A DNA stretch of 33,525 bases from Gammaproteobacteria bacterium (GCA_016200465.1 JACQER010000104.1:1-33525), one strand, 5' to 3'. Numbered from the stretch's first letter, positions 1-8,154 are shown. The notes: a model not told the origin generated them from the letters alone. A program made the numbers and translations.

Positions 1-1155
1 AAGGAGTCGCCGTGGCTCGGAAAGGGTCTTGGCTCCTTCGGGCTGGTTTTCCCGGCGCATCAGAACCCCCTCGATTCGAGCGCGGGCTTCATGGTCCATA
101 ACGATTACCTGCAGATCTGGCTCGAGGCGGGATTGCCGGGGCTTGTTCTGTTGCTGGCGATCTACATTTCCGCTTTCGTGTTGTTCATCAGGGCGCTGCG
201 TAACCGGCGCCTGAGCCAGGCACGAGTTCTCGAGATCACGGGAATATTCACCGGCTTGCTTGTCGTCGCGTTGCACAGCTTCGTGAACTTCGATCTTTAT
301 GTTCTGCCCACGTTATTGGTGGCCGGCGTGATACTGGCGCGATTCCATGAGCTGACGACGGCAGGGTCGGGCACGGATGCTTGGACTTTCAAGCCGACAC
401 GTTACCTTCGTTTGGGAGTTTACCGGACGGTCGTATCGCTCGTGGTGCTGACTGGCGTCGTTTACTGGTTGTCGCATGCGCTTGCGAACTATGCCATCCA
501 GGAGGCCGTGCATCTGGCCAGCGCCGGCGAGCTCGACGCGGCCGACGAGGCGTTGTCGCGCGCGCAGCGGTTATCGCCGGACTCCGAGATGACGCTGGTG
601 GCGCGCGCGGAGCTGTATCGCAACGTCATCACTGCTGCGCCGGCCTCGGCCCTCGAGGATAAGCGGCGTTTGTTCCGTTCTGCGATGGAGGCGCTCGACA
701 GGGCCGAGCAACTCAATCCGTATCGCGCGGATATTTCGTTTCTGCGCGCACGGCTGCAGTGGCTCGTAAAGGACATGGCCGGAGAGGACTGGAAAGAGAA
801 AATGGTGCGCGACTACGAGCGCGCCATTCAGCTTCAACCGCGTTTCTTCACCGCCCGGACCGAACTCGCGGTATTCCGGCTCGAACAGGGCGAATACGAC
901 AAGGCGCGTCAGGTACTCGAGCGGGGAATGGCTTACAACTATGTCGGCCAGGAGCGGGTGTTTCCTTACTATCGTTTGACCGCCGCTCTGCGACGCAAGG
1001 CAGGCGATGTGAATGGCGCCAGGGAGCTTGATATGCGCATCGCGGACATATCGAGCGTTCCACCGGAAAAGCGTCCTTTGCCCCTGGATCAGGTCAAATT
1101 CTTCTCGTTTTATGATCTCTGGCACTGGGTTCTGGGACGGCTGGGATGGGTTTGA
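1..1155 (+). CDS. O-antigen ligase / PglL-like membrane glycosyl-transfer protein, 3' part
   Basis: The reading frame is open from the first base, so the 5' end lies outside the window; 384 codons remain. The visible N-terminal part has the ligase-type motif VHNDYLQIWLEAGLPG (codons about 31-46), typical of the Wzy_C family (O-antigen ligases, O-antigen polymerases and PglL/PilO-type protein O-oligosaccharyltransferases). Three hydrophobic segments follow (about codons 45-64, 80-111 and 140-160). The last roughly 220 residues are a soluble helical tail with TPR-like spacing (GELDAADEALSRAQRLSPDS; YERAIQLQPRFF). In this family such tails face the periplasm. Position directly upstream of pseudopilin genes suggests, by inference only, transfer of a glycan to pilins rather than to lipid A. 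The family call is fairly sure; the acceptor is unknown. Confidence 0.75.
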   Translation, partial: KESPWLGKGLGSFGLVFPAHQNPLDSSAGFMVHNDYLQIWLEAGLPGLVLLLAIYISAFVLFIRALRNRRLSQARVLEITGIFTGLLVVALHSFVNFDLYVLPTLLVAGVILARFHELTTAGSGTDAWTFKPTRYLRLGVYRTVVSLVVLTGVVYWLSHALANYAIQEAVHLASAGELDAADEALSRAQRLSPDSEMTLVARAELYRNVITAAPASALEDKRRLFRSAMEALDRAEQLNPYRADISFLRARLQWLVKDMAGEDWKEKMVRDYERAIQLQPRFFTARTELAVFRLEQGEYDKARQVLERGMAYNYVGQERVFPYYRLTAALRRKAGDVNGARELDMRIADISSVPPEKRPLPLDQVKFFSFYDLWHWVLGRLGWV

Positions 1156-1164
1156 TTCAGCCCG

Positions 1165-1180
1165 CGGCATGGCTTTTGCT
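1165..1180 (+). promoter_or_regulatory. sigma-54 (RpoN)-like -24/-12 promoter before the first minor-pilin cassette
   Basis: CGGCATGGCTTTTGCT has the -24 GG (1166-1167) and -12 GC (1178-1179) separated by exactly 10 bases, with a full TTGCT at -12 and 5/7 matches to TGGCACG at -24. The start of transcription would be near 1191, giving an approximately 215-nt untranslated leader before the ATG at 1407. RpoN control of pilin genes is well known (PilR-RpoN). No activator site was identified, so this is a pattern match only. Confidence 0.45.
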
Positions 1181-1406
1181 AGAGTTTAGAGAGAATGCTC
1201 CACCGATATATCGGTTGAACAGGGTGGATGCAATGTGAATGGACCATGAGTATTCGGTTCTGCCTGATCGAATTCGCGGTGACGGATGAGTTGTCGCCGT
1301 GGCAATTGTTTTCCCGTGCAAAGGTCGTTCGCGCAAGCAATTTGCGCCGATGTGTTTGTCTCGAGCGGCGAACCGATATCGTGAAGACAGGCAGGGTAAT
1401 CGTGAC

Positions 1407-1922
1407 ATGATCAGGTTGCATACGGCATTCCGAAGGGGAATTTTTCCGCAGGCAGGATTCACGCTTGTCGAAATCGTCGTGGCGATTCTGTTGATCGGCA
1501 TCCTGGCGTATTCCATTATTCCGCGATACCAGAACCGGGGCGTCTTCGATGTCAACGCGCAGGCGGAGCAGCTGGCGAGCGACATCCGCTATACCCAGTC
1601 GCTGGCCATGACCAGCGGGCAGCGCAACCGCATCAATCTCGCTGCCGCCTCGTATCAGATCACTACCAGCGCTGGCGCGCCCTTGGCGCACCCGGCGACG
1701 GGTTCCACAGTCGCGATTTCGCTCATCAACGTTTCGCTCAGCGGCTACAATCCTCCACTCACCAACAACTACATCGCTTTCGATGGGAAAGGGATTCCCT
1801 ACACCGACGTAGTAGCCGGCACTCCGCTCGGTGCGAACGCCACCATCACGCTTAGTGCAACCGGTGCCTCATCGCGTCAGGTCGTGGTGTCGCCGCAGAC
1901 GGGCAGGGTCCTTGTCCAATGA
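1407..1922 (+). CDS. type IV pseudopilin, GspH/FimT/MshC-like (cassette 1)
   Basis: Predicted 171-residue minor pilin. The ATG at 1407 is chosen because it places a short basic leader (MIRLHTAFRRGIFPQA) before the prepilin peptidase site G-FTLVE, with a purine-rich stretch (GCAGGG) about 10 bases upstream. The frame is open to 1299 but the added residues look non-coding. After cleavage the mature protein would begin FTLVEIVVAILLIGILAYSI, the hydrophobic stem helix of type IV pilins, followed by a GspH-like segment (LASDIRYTQSLAMTSGQRNR) and a beta-rich body ending VVVSPQTGRVLVQ. It most resembles MshC. It overlaps the next gene by 4 bases (ATGA), so the two are probably translationally coupled. 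Likely role: minor or initiating subunit of an MSHA-type pilus. Confidence 0.8.
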   Translation: MIRLHTAFRRGIFPQAGFTLVEIVVAILLIGILAYSIIPRYQNRGVFDVNAQAEQLASDIRYTQSLAMTSGQRNRINLAAASYQITTSAGAPLAHPATGSTVAISLINVSLSGYNPPLTNNYIAFDGKGIPYTDVVAGTPLGANATITLSATGASSRQVVVSPQTGRVLVQ

Positions 1923-2344
1923 AAACGTATTTTCATGTTCGCGGCGTGACGCTGGTCGAACTGATCGCGTTCATTATTATCGTGGGTGTTCTGGTTTCCG
2001 GCGTAATCGGCGGTGTCAGCACCACGATGCGCGGCAGCGCTACTCCCAAGCAGATCACGCAGGCCTTGCAATACGCCCAGGAACGCATGGAACTGATCCG
2101 GGCACAGAAAGACCGTCTGGGTTTCGCCGGTTTCACGGCCGCGACCTTTGATCCCTGCCTGACCGGTTCCACGCATCCTGCCTGCAGCTCCACGCCCGGA
2201 TATAACGTAGCCGTTCCGCCGCTGGATGTGACCGGCGCCTGCATGGGTAACGACGCGAATTACAAGTGCATCACGGTGACCGTGACCGACGCCACCACGG
2301 GTGCGCAACTCGCGCAACTGATCTCCGCCGTGGCGAATTACTGA
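1919..2344 (+). CDS. type IV minor pilin, MshD/PilV-like (cassette 1)
   Basis: 141 residues with a very short leader (MKTYFHVRG) and the cleavage motif G-VTLVE, then a hydrophobic helix (LIAFIIIVGVLVSGVIGGV). The following ITQALQYAQERMELIRAQK region is typical of MshD/PilV-type minor pilins. Four cysteines lie in the globular half (near residues 78, 88, 105 and 115), plausibly forming disulfides in the periplasm. The start overlaps the upstream stop as ATGA. The second cassette has a counterpart at 6712-7188. Minor-pilin assignment is firm; the exact Msh letter rests on gene order. Confidence 0.8.
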   Translation: MKTYFHVRGVTLVELIAFIIIVGVLVSGVIGGVSTTMRGSATPKQITQALQYAQERMELIRAQKDRLGFAGFTAATFDPCLTGSTHPACSSTPGYNVAVPPLDVTGACMGNDANYKCITVTVTDATTGAQLAQLISAVANY

Positions 2345-2345
2345 C

Positions 2346-2927
2346 ATGTTTTTTCATACCGACATTTCTCGCAACGCGGCTGGCACCGGTGCGGCGTCAC
2401 CACGGCCCGTGATCCGGAACGCGGGGTTCACGCTGGTCGAGTTTATCGTGGTCATCATCCTGGTGGGGATCATATTCGGCTTCGGGAGCACGCTGATCGG
2501 CAGGGTTTTCAGTTCCTATGCCTTGAAGCAGGACACCACCGACGCCGACTGGCAGGCCAAGGTCGCGCTGGAGCGCATGGCGCGCGAGTTGCGCATGGCG
2601 CGCACCGCCTCGGCGGCCGATCTCGACATCGCTTCGTTGACGCAGATCCGGTTCGTGGACACGGATGGCAACGGCGTCTGTTTTTATCGGAACGCGGCGG
2701 CCAACCGCCTGATGCGCAGTGCCGACGGCCCCGCGACCGCGTGCGGCACGACCGGTCCGCAGGTGCTGGCGGACAACATCACCGCGCTCGGATTCAGCTA
2801 CTGGAACAATGCCGGCACGAACACGGCGGCGGTGGCCAGCGTTTATTACATCACCGTGTCCGTGACCGTGGCGGAAGGAGCCTACAACAACGCCTTCCGC
2901 ACCAACTTGCGGCCGAGGAATTTCTGA
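2346..2927 (+). CDS. type IV minor pilin, MshO/PulJ-like (cassette 1)
   Basis: 193 residues. A leader of about 27 residues ends at the prepilin peptidase site G-FTLVE (RNAGFTLVEF), followed by the stem helix IVVIILVGIIFGFGSTLIG. The segment WQAKVALERMARELRMARTA is the GspJ/MshO hallmark, in which a long helix carries LxRMxRELR. A beta-rich C-terminal half contains two cysteines. It starts one base after the preceding stop and its own stop overlaps the next start. It is shorter than the mshO copy in cassette 2 (7188-8154) and lacks that copy's GE-VRLLYQVHV ending, so the two have diverged considerably. Confidence 0.78.
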   Translation: MFFHTDISRNAAGTGAASPRPVIRNAGFTLVEFIVVIILVGIIFGFGSTLIGRVFSSYALKQDTTDADWQAKVALERMARELRMARTASAADLDIASLTQIRFVDTDGNGVCFYRNAAANRLMRSADGPATACGTTGPQVLADNITALGFSYWNNAGTNTAAVASVYYITVSVTVAEGAYNNAFRTNLRPRNF

Positions 2928-4189
2928 TGTCTTTCCCGACGAATAATTTTTCGAGGCAACGGACTCTTGCGCCGCGGTTGATCGGCAGGCAGCGCGGTTT
3001 CCTGCTGTTGACCGCGGTGGTGCTGATCGTCGTGGTGGCGCTCATCCTGAGCGTGATGGTGTACCTGTCCGCGGCTTCCACCCGCTCTTCGGGAAAATTT
3101 CTCGCCGCCCAGCAGGCGCTTTTCATCGCCGGCAGCGGCCTGGAGCGCGGCACCCGTTTTCTGGTTTCGCCGGTGCTTGCCGAGCGATTGACCTGCGCCG
3201 CCGTCACCGGAAACGCGAACCTCACCAACGTCGCTTTCGCGCAGGGGCAATTCACGGTCAACGCCGGCAACGCCGGGACATCATATTATCCCGTGACCAC
3301 CCTGCGCTTGGCTCTCGGCAGTGCCGACAACACTGTGCCGGTGAACAGCCTCGCCGGGTTCGCGCCGGCCTGGCGCGTGCTGATCGACCGCGAGGCGATC
3401 GACTACAGCAAAACCGAGCCGGCCAATGACACGATCTGTGGTGGAGCTGGCCGCGCGCCGTGCCTGGTGGGTGCGCAACGGGGCCGCGACGGCAGCGTGG
3501 CGGTGGCGCATGTCACCGGTGCGCCGGTGGGACAGTATCAGTGCGATTTGCGGTCCCAAGGTGGAGTCCCCGACCTGGCCAATGCCCGCGGCAAACGCCT
3601 GGTGCAAAAAAGCGTGCAGTTGCAGGAAGGCTGGGCCGTGGGGGCCAACGGCGTTCTTTTCCGCTGGAATGATACGACGTGGCTGAATGCAGCCTCGCCG
3701 CTCGCGACGCAGCTGAACAGCGTTTCCATGCTTTCCTATGCCGATGGATGGGCCGTCGGCAACCAGTCCGGCGGTGAAGTGATCCTGCGCTGGACCGGCG
3801 GACCCAACTGGACGCGCGTCGGTCCGACCGGGCCGATTCCGAACACCAACCTGAACAGCGTCTATTGCGTCGCCAGCAACGATTGCTGGATCGTCGGCAA
3901 CCAGTCCGGCGGTGAAGTGATCCTGCGCTGGAATGGCGCGGCGTGGAACCAGGTGGGTCCCTCGACGGCCATACCCAATGTCAGCCTGCGCAGCGTCTAT
4001 TGCACCAAGTCCGATGATTGCTGGATCGTGGGCGACCAGTCCGGCGGTGAATTGCTGTTGCACTGGGATGGCACCGCCTGGGCCCGCCTGCCGGCCTCGG
4101 GCGCACTTCCGAACCAGAATCTCCGCGGCATCTGCATCGTCGGATCACGCCAGCGCCCGCAGGCGGCATGGCGCGAAGTTTTCCAGTGA
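2927..4189 (+). CDS. large PilX/MshP-like pilin with C-terminal Trp-rich propeller-like repeats
   Basis: 420 residues from the ATG at 2927, which overlaps the previous stop. The N-terminus has a basic leader ending QRG-FLLLTAVVLIVVVALILSVMVYL, a PilX/MshP-style stem in which Phe follows the cleavage Gly and no Glu is present at +5. Residues about 130-215 form a module with IDREAIDYSKT, CGGAGRAPC and QYQC that recurs in the next gene. From about residue 235 come repeats of the form W-x-VG-NQSGGEVILRW-G-x-W, about 45-46 residues apart, three of which are closely similar. They resemble bladed, kelch/YCF48-like beta-propeller repeats. The protein ends AAWREVFQ. Most minor pilins are 150-200 residues, so this looks like a pilin stem fused to a binding or adhesive head. 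The ligand is unknown. Confidence 0.7.
   Translation: MSFPTNNFSRQRTLAPRLIGRQRGFLLLTAVVLIVVVALILSVMVYLSAASTRSSGKFLAAQQALFIAGSGLERGTRFLVSPVLAERLTCAAVTGNANLTNVAFAQGQFTVNAGNAGTSYYPVTTLRLALGSADNTVPVNSLAGFAPAWRVLIDREAIDYSKTEPANDTICGGAGRAPCLVGAQRGRDGSVAVAHVTGAPVGQYQCDLRSQGGVPDLANARGKRLVQKSVQLQEGWAVGANGVLFRWNDTTWLNAASPLATQLNSVSMLSYADGWAVGNQSGGEVILRWTGGPNWTRVGPTGPIPNTNLNSVYCVASNDCWIVGNQSGGEVILRWNGAAWNQVGPSTAIPNVSLRSVYCTKSDDCWIVGDQSGGELLLHWDGTAWARLPASGALPNQNLRGICIVGSRQRPQAAWREVFQ
3754..4060 (+). repeat. in-gene direct repeats encoding Trp-rich propeller-like units
   Basis: A 41-base segment (3754-3794) recurs exactly at 3892-3932, 138 bases later. A third, diverged copy begins at about 4027, 135 bases after the second. 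All are in frame and encode the VGNQSGGEVILRW unit (VGDQSGGELLLHW in the third). The multiples of three and the conserved peptide show these are protein repeats. The exact 41-base identity points to recent duplication or gene conversion. Confidence 0.85.
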
Positions 4190-4197
4190 AGCGTTTC

Positions 4198-6111
4198 GTG
4201 TCCCACATGAATTCCATTTCCCGGCAACGCGGTTTTCTGCTGGTGACCGCGGTGGTGCTGATCATCATCGTTAGCTTGATTCTGACCGTTATGGTGTTCC
4301 TGGGCGCGACCGGAACCGATTCCAGCGTCGTGCATTCGCAGTCCGGGCAGGCGCTGTTTGCCGCGGAATCAGGCATGGAGCGGGCATTACGGGGTTTTTC
4401 CAAAGAGGGCACTGCCTGCGCGAACCTCACTTATAACAGTACCCTCTCCGCGGGCGCGACGACGGTGGCGTTTGCGACGGCCGGTACCGTGAATGCCCCG
4501 GCGAGCACAACGTTGTCCGCGAATATCAACGCGACCACGGCGATTATTCCGGCGACCAGTATCACTGGCTACGCTTCGCATGGCCGCATAACGATTGACG
4601 CCGAGAGAATCCAATACCAGGGTACATCCACCAGTGCTGTGGTCTGCGGTACTGCCCCGTGCTTCACCGGTACTGTTCGCGGTGTCGCGGGCACGCCCGC
4701 CGCCAGCCACAACATTAACGCTGTCATCAGGCAAAATCAGTGCGTGATCCGGGCCACCGGAACCAGCGGCAACACCACGCGCGCGATCGAGCGCGCGACG
4801 ACGATCTCGGATGGTACGGACGCGATGATGGCGTACGCCAAAGACTCACCCGCGGCTTCGGTCGGAATCCCGTTCTTCCGGATATGGGACAACACCACCT
4901 CGAGCTGGAGCGCGGAACAGTCCGCCACCAGCGTTGGCGCTGGCCGAATCATCCAATACGTGGTGCTGAAGTCCGCGCGTACGCGCAACGAGGTGATTTT
5001 AGGCACCCAGGACAGCACGGGCGATATTCGGGTGCAGGTATGGAATGGGACGGTATGGAGCGCGACGTCGTTCGTGGCAAATGTTGGTTCAGATACCACC
5101 TATCGGGGGTTTGACATTGAATACGAAACGAACGGAGACAGAGCCGTCCTTGTCTACAACAACGGCGCGAACAGCAATCTGAACTACTGGATCTGGAACG
5201 GCTCGGCCTGGTCCGCCCAGCCCAGTGTCGCCATGCCTATCGTCGGCAGACCGCGCTGGGTCGAACTCGCGCCGCATCCCGATCCGGCGAGCAATGAGAT
5301 TGTCATGCTGGTTCTCAGCAGTTCGTCCGAGATTTATGGCATGCGCTGGGGCGGCAGCGCATGGAGCAACATGGGCATTGCTCTTTCCTGGGATGTAGCG
5401 GTGATCACGTCCCGCAAGATCATTGATGTCGCCTATGAACAGCAATCCGGACGCGCGATGTTCGTGTGGGGCACGGCCGCCGCCGCGGGGTTTAAGTACC
5501 GGTTTTGGAATGGGGCGGCATTGACGGCTACCCAGAATTTTATATTTACGTCTTCAGTGCTCGCCGGTACGTCAAATTGGGTGCGGGTGGCGCCGAATTT
5601 GTTCTCCAACGAGATCATGTACGGGGTGCAGGATTCCGCGCGCGATCTTCATACGGCATATTGGAATGGCGCCAGTTGGATCGAAGGCCCCCGCCATGAC
5701 AGTAACGTCGAAAACGCGGCGAGCCGAAATTTCGATCTGGTATTCGATACGAACCCCGCCAGAGCAGGGGACGCCTGGCTCGTTTGGGGGTCACGTATCA
5801 GTACCGATTTCGCGCGCCGCCGGCAATGGACCGGCGGTGCCTGGAGCGGCACGATCACCAACTTCGCCGACGACGTTGCGCTGACACAACTGGCGGCTCA
5901 TCCCAATTCGGGATGGCTGTTTGCCGGTCTTTATGGGGATTCCACAGGCACCGCACGCAATTTGGTCGAGTATCATTACAATGGCGGTGCTTGGACTCAG
6001 ACGTCTATTTGGGGCGGTCCGGTAATAGCGGACCCCGTCCAGGAGCGGGTTTACCTCTCCCCGACACGTTTCGGGCTGGGTATCTATGATTGGGTGGAGA
6101 TTTTTCCATAA
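4198..6111 (+). CDS. very large PilX/MshP-like pilin with W-N-G-x-W repeat head
   Basis: About 637 residues. The GTG at 4198 is preferred because GAAG lies 6 bases upstream and it gives a short leader (SHMNSISRQRG). An ATG at 4168, overlapping the previous gene by 22 bases, and an ATG at 4207 are alternatives. The stem G-FLLVTAVVLIIIVSLILTVMVFLG is nearly the same as in the preceding gene. Residues about 120-190 repeat its module (ITIDAERIQYQGTS, CGTAPC, IRQNQC). The rest contains many W-N-G-x-x-W-like units (VWNGTVWS, IWNGSAWS, RWGGSAWS, YWNGASWI, QWTGGAWS, HYNGGAWT), consistent with a beta-propeller or similar bladed head. It ends YDWVEIFP, matching the AAWREVFQ end of its neighbour. Probably a tip or surface adhesin of the pilus; substrate unknown. 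Confidence 0.7.
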   Translation: MSHMNSISRQRGFLLVTAVVLIIIVSLILTVMVFLGATGTDSSVVHSQSGQALFAAESGMERALRGFSKEGTACANLTYNSTLSAGATTVAFATAGTVNAPASTTLSANINATTAIIPATSITGYASHGRITIDAERIQYQGTSTSAVVCGTAPCFTGTVRGVAGTPAASHNINAVIRQNQCVIRATGTSGNTTRAIERATTISDGTDAMMAYAKDSPAASVGIPFFRIWDNTTSSWSAEQSATSVGAGRIIQYVVLKSARTRNEVILGTQDSTGDIRVQVWNGTVWSATSFVANVGSDTTYRGFDIEYETNGDRAVLVYNNGANSNLNYWIWNGSAWSAQPSVAMPIVGRPRWVELAPHPDPASNEIVMLVLSSSSEIYGMRWGGSAWSNMGIALSWDVAVITSRKIIDVAYEQQSGRAMFVWGTAAAAGFKYRFWNGAALTATQNFIFTSSVLAGTSNWVRVAPNLFSNEIMYGVQDSARDLHTAYWNGASWIEGPRHDSNVENAASRNFDLVFDTNPARAGDAWLVWGSRISTDFARRRQWTGGAWSGTITNFADDVALTQLAAHPNSGWLFAGLYGDSTGTARNLVEYHYNGGAWTQTSIWGGPVIADPVQERVYLSPTRFGLGIYDWVEIFP

Positions 6112-6184
6112 TGCAGCGTTCTCAATGGGGCAATTCTTTATTTTCGGGTAATTCCGTCAAGGCAGTCGGCAAGGAATCCGCCTG

Positions 6185-6715
6185 ATGCGGACTCTTTCGC
6201 CAATATCAGTCAAGTTCACAGAGCATGGGACCCGCGGTTTGACCTCGGTTATCACCGGCTGCACCAAAGGCTTCACCCTCGTCGAGATGATCGTGACGCT
6301 GATCATCATCGCGTTGATCGCGGCGGTGAGCGGCCCGCTTTTTTTCAACATCAACACCTTCCGCGAGAGCGGGTTTTACGACGAAACGCTCTCCGCGATT
6401 CGCTACGCGCAGAAATACGCGGTGGCGAGCGGCTGCACCGTGCGCGTGCAGACCACCGCGACCGGGTTCACGCTCTACCGGCCCGCCGCTGTCGGCAACT
6501 GCAATACGCCGGGCTCCTATACGACGCCACTGACTGACCCTTCCGGCAACGCCACGACATTCACGCGCACCGCCCCGGACGGCGTGGCGCTTTCGGTGGC
6601 GGATTTCACTTTCACCGCCAGCGGCACCGCTTCGGTCTCGCCCTCGATCGCCATCACCGTCGGCAGCCGGCAGTTGACCGTCATCGGCGAGACCGGCTTC
6701 GTGCAGGCGCAATGA
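6185..6715 (+). CDS. mshC: type IV pseudopilin MshC-like (cassette 2)
   Basis: 176 residues; AAGGA lies about 10 bases before the ATG. A 28-residue leader precedes KG-FTLVEMIVTLIIIALIAAV, a standard prepilin peptidase site and stem helix. ETLSAIRYAQKYAVASGCTV is the GspH/FimT/MshC segment, and the protein ends with RQLTVIGETGFVQAQ, like the end of the cassette 1 homologue. Two cysteines (in SGCTV and GNCNT) are spaced for a disulfide. It overlaps the next gene by 4 bases. The order C-D-O-P-Q from here matches the classical MSHA minor-pilin block, which supports the symbol. Confidence 0.82.
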   Translation: MRTLSPISVKFTEHGTRGLTSVITGCTKGFTLVEMIVTLIIIALIAAVSGPLFFNINTFRESGFYDETLSAIRYAQKYAVASGCTVRVQTTATGFTLYRPAAVGNCNTPGSYTTPLTDPSGNATTFTRTAPDGVALSVADFTFTASGTASVSPSIAITVGSRQLTVIGETGFVQAQ

Positions 6716-7188
6716 AGCTCATGCCATTCCGCTCCCGTTTGCGCGGCGTCACCCTGGTGGAGCTGATCGTCTCCATCGTGGTGATCGGCACGGCGCTGGC
6801 GGGCATATTGGTGGTCATCGTGCGCAATGTCAGCGCCAGCGCCGATCCCCTCATCTGGCATCAGGCCGTAATCGTCGCCGAAGCCTATCTCGAGGAGGCG
6901 ATGACCAAGCAGTTCACCGACCCGAATCCTCCCGAAGGCGGTGAGACGCGCGCGACCTACGACGACGTTCTGGATTACAACAACATCGTTGCCGAATCCC
7001 CGCCGCGCGACCAGAACGGCAGCCCCATCGCGGCGCTGGCGGGTTACTCGGTGAACGTGCAGGTGACCACCGAGGCGTTGAACGACATTACTCTCGCCAG
7101 CGGCAATGCCGTGCGCATCCAGGTGACGGTCACGACACCCACCGGTGGCAGCGTCGTCGTCAGCGGCTATCGGACGAATTACAACTGA
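6712..7188 (+). CDS. mshD: type IV minor pilin MshD-like (cassette 2)
   Basis: 158 residues with leader MKLMPFRSRLRG before VTLVELIVSIVVIGTALAG, then the WHQAVIVAEAYLEEAM segment characteristic of MshD/PilV-type minor pilins (AxAYLEE). No cysteines. The ATG overlaps the mshC stop (ATGA), and its own TGA overlaps the mshO start by one base. This tight packing indicates one transcription unit. The paralogue at 1919-2344 shares the stem but little of the globular part. Confidence 0.8.
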   Translation: MKLMPFRSRLRGVTLVELIVSIVVIGTALAGILVVIVRNVSASADPLIWHQAVIVAEAYLEEAMTKQFTDPNPPEGGETRATYDDVLDYNNIVAESPPRDQNGSPIAALAGYSVNVQVTTEALNDITLASGNAVRIQVTVTTPTGGSVVVSGYRTNYN

Positions 7189-8154
7189 TGCGCGGATTCG
7201 ATAACCTCTCGAATGCAAGTTGCGTGCGTCGCAGCCGCGGCGTGAGCATGATCGAGCTCATCATCGTCATTACCATCAGCGGGATCATCGCCACGATCCT
7301 GGGGGTCGTCCTGGTGCGGCCGATTCAAGGTTACGAAGCGCAGGTACGCCGCGCGCAACTGGTCGACGCCGCGGAAATGGCGGTGCGCCGCCTGGGACGG
7401 GACATCCGCCAGGCATTGCCCAACAGCGTGCGCGTGCGCGACGCCCTCGGCAACACGAACAACGTGAACTGCTCGGCCACGGGCGCGGTCTGCACGATCG
7501 AGATGCTCAACACTCTGGACGGCGCGCGTTATCGGGAGGGACCGGGCAATATCGGTCACGACCATGGACCGACGCAGTACCGGCTGAAGGTTCCCGGAAA
7601 CGATAATAACGGTTTCAATATCGTCGGAGAGTTCCAGAATTTCCGACCCACGTTGCCATTTACTTCGACTTCGGAGCGCCTCGCGATCTATAACCAATCG
7701 GCCACCGGCGCCACCAGCGCCTATGCCGACGCGACGCTCGCGGCGGGCCCGTATGTGATCACCAATCCCAATGCACCGGCGAACACGAAGTTCATGTTGC
7801 AAGACGACGGCGGTGGAGATGAATGGCGGATCACGCCGTCCGGCAACCCCAATTTCAATTTCCGCTGGGCTTCGCCCAATCAGCGAATTTTCATCGTCGA
7901 CACGCCGGTGAGCTATGGCGAACGGCAACATCACGCGTTACTGGAATTATTCCATTACCGCCGCCCAACAGAGCGCGCCGGCCGGCGGCACCAGCGCCTT
8001 GCTCTCAACGCCGGTCACGGCCTGCAGCTTCAGCTACTCGCCGGGCACGAACCAGCGCGCCGGGCTCGTGACGCTCGACATTACCATCGCCGATGACGCC
8101 AGCGGCGAGCAGGTCCGGTTGCTGTACCAGGTGCACGTGGATAATTCCCCATGA
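7188..8154 (+). pseudogene. mshO: mshO-like minor pilin interrupted by a frameshift near 7917
   Basis: Frame 1 starts at the ATG at 7188 with leader ...RRSRG and stem VSMIELIIVITISGIIATIL. It continues through the MshO helix (AEMAVRRLGRDIRQALPNSV) to FIVDTPVSY at about 7916, and then turns into Arg/His-rich sequence with no pilin character, stopping at 8096. The expected continuation, ANGNITRYWNYSITAAQ ... RAGLVTLDI ... GEQVRLLYQVHV, is found in the +1 frame from about 7918 to the TGA at 8154, which overlaps mshP as ATGA. One extra base (or loss of two or five) near AGCTATGGCGAAC explains this. It may be a true mutation or a sequencing error. If restored, the protein would be about 321 residues, close to usual MshO length. 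Confidence 0.8.

Noticed and set aside
3754-4060. CRISPR-like or non-coding tandem repeat
   Set aside because: Spacing is a multiple of three, and the copies encode conserved W-x-VG-NQSGGE peptides in frame, so these are protein repeats.
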